64,000 nucleotides of DNA from contig NC_067149.1 in assembly GCF_903995435.1 (NCBI RefSeq), positions 52,070,392-52,134,391 of the forward strand, in the 5' to 3' direction. This document shows positions 60,405 through 64,000 of the stretch, piece by piece (position 1 is the stretch's first letter; the number at the start of each line of letters is the position of its first letter). The translations under genes were made by a program, and so were the position numbers. This DNA comes from Acomys russatus. Lineage: Eukaryota; Chordata; Mammalia; Rodentia; Muridae. The notes beneath the pieces are model-generated. The model was given only the letters and a program-made list of their open reading frames with translations. It did not search any database and had not been told where the DNA came from.

Positions 60405-62320
60405 TACTTATTCGACTACGCAAATGTTCTGTTTTGTGAGATCTAATTAATCCCTCTTTTCTTTCACAGCCAGTGAACTCTTCATTAACAAAAAATCTCA
60501 ACTAAGGAAGGAGACAAAGAGATGAGGGAATGACAACACAATAACTTGCAAGTTAACTAAAGAACTGCCTGCATAATTAACTGAAAGGCTATACACTTGG
60601 GAGAGTCTTCCCAGTTGAACTAGATAAGTAGACTGTTTAAGAGAAGATGCTAGATGCCTGCTAGAAAAATCTACCCCACAATGGGGCACATGGGGCACCT
60701 TAGCAGTGCAGTCGGGACTTCAGTTTCCTACCATACTGTAACTCGGGGTCTCCATGTCTTCCTTTGTACTCCCCAGCTTAAGGAGATGAAGCCTGTCTCG
60801 CAGAGGAGCTGCAGGACTGAACTTAGGCACATAAGACATTATCAGTGCAATATCCAGGACTCAGGGCCTCATATGCAAATAAACAAGCCAGTAAATCCTG
60901 AACAGATTTAAAAAAATATTATCGTATTTAAAACCACCATACTGGATCAGACTGAGTATCTAACTGCCTAGGGTTTAAGATCTTTATGTTCGGGATCTCT
61001 ACAAGGTGTTCATTGTTTAAGCTAGTGTTTAGCCTGGAAACTAGAGGAACTGAGCAGTGGAAGGCTCACACAGCTCAGCAATGGGATGCTTACAGTGAGG
61101 AGGATGACAGTGCCTTTTGAACTTAAGCAGCAGGGCTGAGAGCATTTTCTAAGGAAGAGCATAAGATGTGCATATGAAAATGAAGGAGCATAATAGGAGA
61201 GGAGATGTCTTGGGCCAGGATGTCCTGAGTTCTGGATCTGTCATCCTTATAGAGTCTCGCGGGGCAGCCTCTCCTTCCTAAGCTACTCTGTAGAACTCTT
61301 TCCTGATTTACCCCATGAAAGTCCTGATGGACAAGGTCGTCCATTATCCAGAGGTGAAGGACAGGGATGGTCTTGCTTTGTTCTAAGGCTCTAGTCACCC
61401 ATATTGTTCTGTGTCTTGGTCAGGACCCCTGTCTATCCTATCTGCTAAGAGCAGAGGCCCTGTCTTGTAGTTCAACGTGGGCACTGTATGCAGTCCAAAA
61501 AAGACTGGCCTCCTTCAGACTGCCTCTATTTGCCTTCACCTGCGAACCTTCCCACCGCCCGTAGCTGCTTCTGGGTATAACATCATTTTGACATGAAACA
61601 TTGTAGGGTATTCTCAGTCTAGCAGATATGCACGAAGAACCACTACATGGTAGAAAGGTAGATCCCTGGCACGGACATCTATTTTGATGACGTGACGTGG
61701 CTAACTGGGCCACTAGCTTGATGAACTAGTGTGAGCCTCTGACACAAGCTGGGCCAATCAGAAACTCTCTGTAAGAGATTTTGAATTCAGAGCTCTGGGA
61801 GAATCAGTCAGAAAAGCTAGAACCGGGCAGGCTGATGGGTGCAGAACTCGCCCGGAGCACACGTTATTATGTAGGTGGACAATGGTGTCCTGGTTCCTGA
61901 TTTAGTCTCTTACTAAGTCTTTAGAGTTCCTGTCTTGTGTTTCTTAGGATGGCACCAGGTATTTTACTTTCTCATTAGGTTTACTAACAATATTCTAAAC
62001 AAACATCTCAGTACAGTGTTGGTTAACACGCCTTGAACCCCAACCACATTCCAGACCCAGAAGCCACCGTGATTGTCTTGTTGAGGGCTCTTAACAACAA
62101 TTCATATTCCTTAACATTAAAAATAAAAATATTTGATGAAATAAAAACCAATAAGCTGGGACAAGCACACCTATTATCTGTCCTCAGCATCACTTTATAC
62201 TTAAAAACACAGACTAAATCCTGGTGCTGTTGTCTGTGTTCTTCCTCTAAGAAGTGGTCAAAGTGGGCTTTAAACTCATGCTGGTGCTCAGTGGAACTTC
62301 TGTCTTAAAATACAACAATG
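60405..62320. other. Unique non-coding sequence
   Basis: No gene or clear repeat recognised. Confidence 0.4.
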
Positions 62321-62324
62321 TGTG

Positions 62325-62515
62325 GTTGGCCAGTTAGGAGTGCTAACTGCTTTGGCAGAGGGCCCAGGTTTGGTCCATAGCACTCACATCAGAAGGCTCA
62401 CAACCACCTCAATGCCTTCTGGCCTTTTGGGAGTCTGCAAGCACATGGTGCACATAAATTTATACAGGTATATATATATGCAAAAATAAAAATAAGTATT
62501 TGAAAATTAGAACAA
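62325..62515 (+). repeat. B2-like SINE, diverged
   Basis: GGCCAGTTAGGAGTGCTAAC, GGTTTGGTCCATAGCACTCA and CAATGCCTTCTGGCC with AAAAATAAAAATAAG at the end follow B2 order. Confidence 0.7.
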
Positions 62516-62704
62516 TGTATATCTAATCATAGTTTCATCTCTCTTAAATGGGGCAGGCATTGTGCTAAGGGTCCAGTTCTTGCCACTCTCCTCCTGCTAT
62601 GAAAGACATTTCTTATGTGATAGAGGATTCTTAAAAACTATGAAGAGCTTCATAGTGTCAACAAAGCATGCTGAATCCTCACTACAGCTTATCCATTCCT
62701 GTGT

Positions 62705-62705
<1 letters not shown>

Positions 62706-62756
<51 letters not shown>
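62706..62756. repeat. (CA)n microsatellite
   Basis: Perfect CA run of about 50 bp. Confidence 0.98.
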
Positions 62757-62758
<2 letters not shown>

Positions 62759-62759
62759 A

Positions 62760-63570
62760 CATACAAAAAAAATAAGTGCCTAACTGCCTAAGCTAGAAAC
62801 AAGAAGAGGGATTTTCATTGCCTGAGTAATCCCTACAAGAAGATAACATTCATGAATAAGCTGGCAGCAAGCACTGAGGCCATACGCAGGTATATGACAG
62901 AATGCATGCCACAGACGACCAGCCAAAATCAGAATAGGCAGCTGTCCATCCAAGAAAGCCAGCCTCACAAATACATAGGAAACCCTCCTCCCCAAACCTT
63001 GACCCCTAACAAAGACATTAGGAGAGCCACCAAGAAGGAACTTGAATTCTCAGTCATCTCAAAGACACTGTAGCTCTGCATATACACCAATAAGATAAAG
63101 AAGTTCATCAGAAGAGGTGGTCAGGGGCCCTGTTAGATTTACCATCAGATGTGCTTTCGTGATGAAAGCACATTCTGACCTACAGGCACACACTTCTGGC
63201 AATGAAAATGTAGCTGGAGGCAAAGCCCTGGACTAGCTTTGCAGACTGATGGTTGGTATTTGTTGCAATATATCCAGCTTTGCTGAGTGGCACATTTCCC
63301 ACCCAGCACAGGCCCCTCTCCAAATCTTGCCCACGTGTGGCTCCTCACAGAGGGCAGAATCCCAAGTCTTAACTCCCGGTGACACTGTCAGAAAGAAGCA
63401 ATCTGACCCGTTATCTTTCAGGATAGCAGCAAGAGTTCCTCCCACTGCGTATGATGCCTCCTAGAAGTGTGTCAGGCAGACCTAGGAACTGCACTGTCTC
63501 CTCAGGCAATGTTGCCTTAGCCTGCTTTAGGGGAAAAATCATCAGTGTGCTGTTAGTATAAGACAGTACC
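62760..63570. other. Unique non-coding sequence
   Basis: No gene or repeat recognised. GTGCTTTCGTGATGAAAGCAC (63151-63171) is a near-perfect short inverted repeat. Confidence 0.4.
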
Positions 63571-63574
63571 AGGT

Positions 63575-63640
63575 CGGACTGGGGTTGTAGCTCAGTGGTA
63601 GAGTTTTTGTCTAGCATGCACAAAGTCCTGCCTTTCATAC
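63575..63640 (+). repeat. ID SINE
   Basis: GGACTGGGGTTGTAGCTCAG then TGGTAGAGTTTTTGTCTAGC and AAAGTCCTGCC form the tRNA-Ala-derived ID body. Confidence 0.85.
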
Positions 63641-63762
63641 TAGTTAGCTTTTCTTCTCCTCTAACTTGATATAAGCTAGGGCCGTCTGAGATGAGGGGAT
63701 GTCAACTGAGGAAGCACCCCCACCATCAGATTAGCCTGTAGGCAAACCTATGGGGCATTTTC
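63641..63762 (+). repeat. 5' part of a rodent interspersed repeat, cut by L1
   Basis: CTCTAACTTGATATAAGCTA then GTCAACTGAGGAAGCACCCC and GCCTGTAGGCAAACC match the start of the family at 28755-29187. It stops at the L1 poly-T. Confidence 0.65.
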
Positions 63763-64000
63763 TTTTTTTTTTTTTTTTATTTTAATTATTTTATTTTATT
63801 AATTTATTCATATTACATCTCAATGGTTATCCCCTCCCTTGTATCCTCCCATTCCTCCCTCCCTCCCATTTTCTCCTTACTCCCCTCCCCTATGACTGTG
63901 ACTGAGGGGGACCTCCTCCCCCTGTTTATGCTCATAGGGTATCAAGTCTCTTCTTGGTAGCCTGCTATCCTTCCTCTGAGTGCCACTAGGTCTCCCATTC
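63763..64000 (-). mobile_element. L1 3' end, antisense, running off the window
   Basis: Poly-T (63763-63779) is the antisense tail. It is followed by TATTCATATTACATCTCAAT and TATCAAGTCTCTTCTTGGTA, typical rodent L1 3' wording that I associate with cricetid genomes. The element continues beyond 64000. Confidence 0.85.

Noticed and set aside
1..64000. CRISPR arrays, operons, phage or integrative elements
   Set aside because: The window is mammalian nuclear DNA. The regular repeats are minisatellites or microsatellites without spacers.

Overview
This is mammalian nuclear DNA from a muroid rodent. It carries B1, B2, B3, B4 and ID SINEs, a rodent L1 3' UTR, older MIR and L2-like relics, long CA/GA/TA microsatellites, few CpGs and no dense coding. 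The L1 end at the right border and amino acids that differ from mouse and rat in the one gene suggest a cricetid-type rodent (vole, hamster or deer mouse group) rather than Mus or Rattus. The species is an inference.

One protein-coding gene is clear: Ntf3 (neurotrophin-3), minus strand. Its terminal coding exon lies at about 10465-11434 and encodes a complete 258-residue prepro-NT-3: signal peptide, propeptide, furin site, and 119-residue cystine-knot mature factor. It has a splice acceptor upstream and an AATAAA signal about 150 nt after the stop. Everything below about 10.46 kb is 3' flank. Everything above 11.43 kb is most likely Ntf3 intron or 5' gene body, because Ntf3 uses small far-upstream first exons.

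Layout: 1-10.4 kb is 3' flank, with a 43-bp minisatellite (882-1435) and scattered SINEs. 10.46-11.43 kb is the Ntf3 coding exon. 11.4-26 kb is presumed intron holding two promoter-like clusters on the Ntf3 strand. One is octamer/CCAAT/TATA followed by a tiny open exon with a GTGAGT donor (18450-18604). The other is GC boxes and TATAAAA followed by a GTGAGT donor (25457-25806). 26-64 kb is repeat-rich, with an L1 3' UTR (about 40.38-41.40 kb), a 202-bp uninterrupted polypurine tract (47651-47852), and a nested repeat stack at the right edge that ends in an antisense L1.

I found no CRISPR array, operon, phage or new multi-gene system. The points most worth a second look are a Val-to-Ile change at mature NT-3 residue 97, the two candidate alternative Ntf3 first exons, and the higher-order minisatellite. 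Most other open frames are low-complexity or SINE artefacts.
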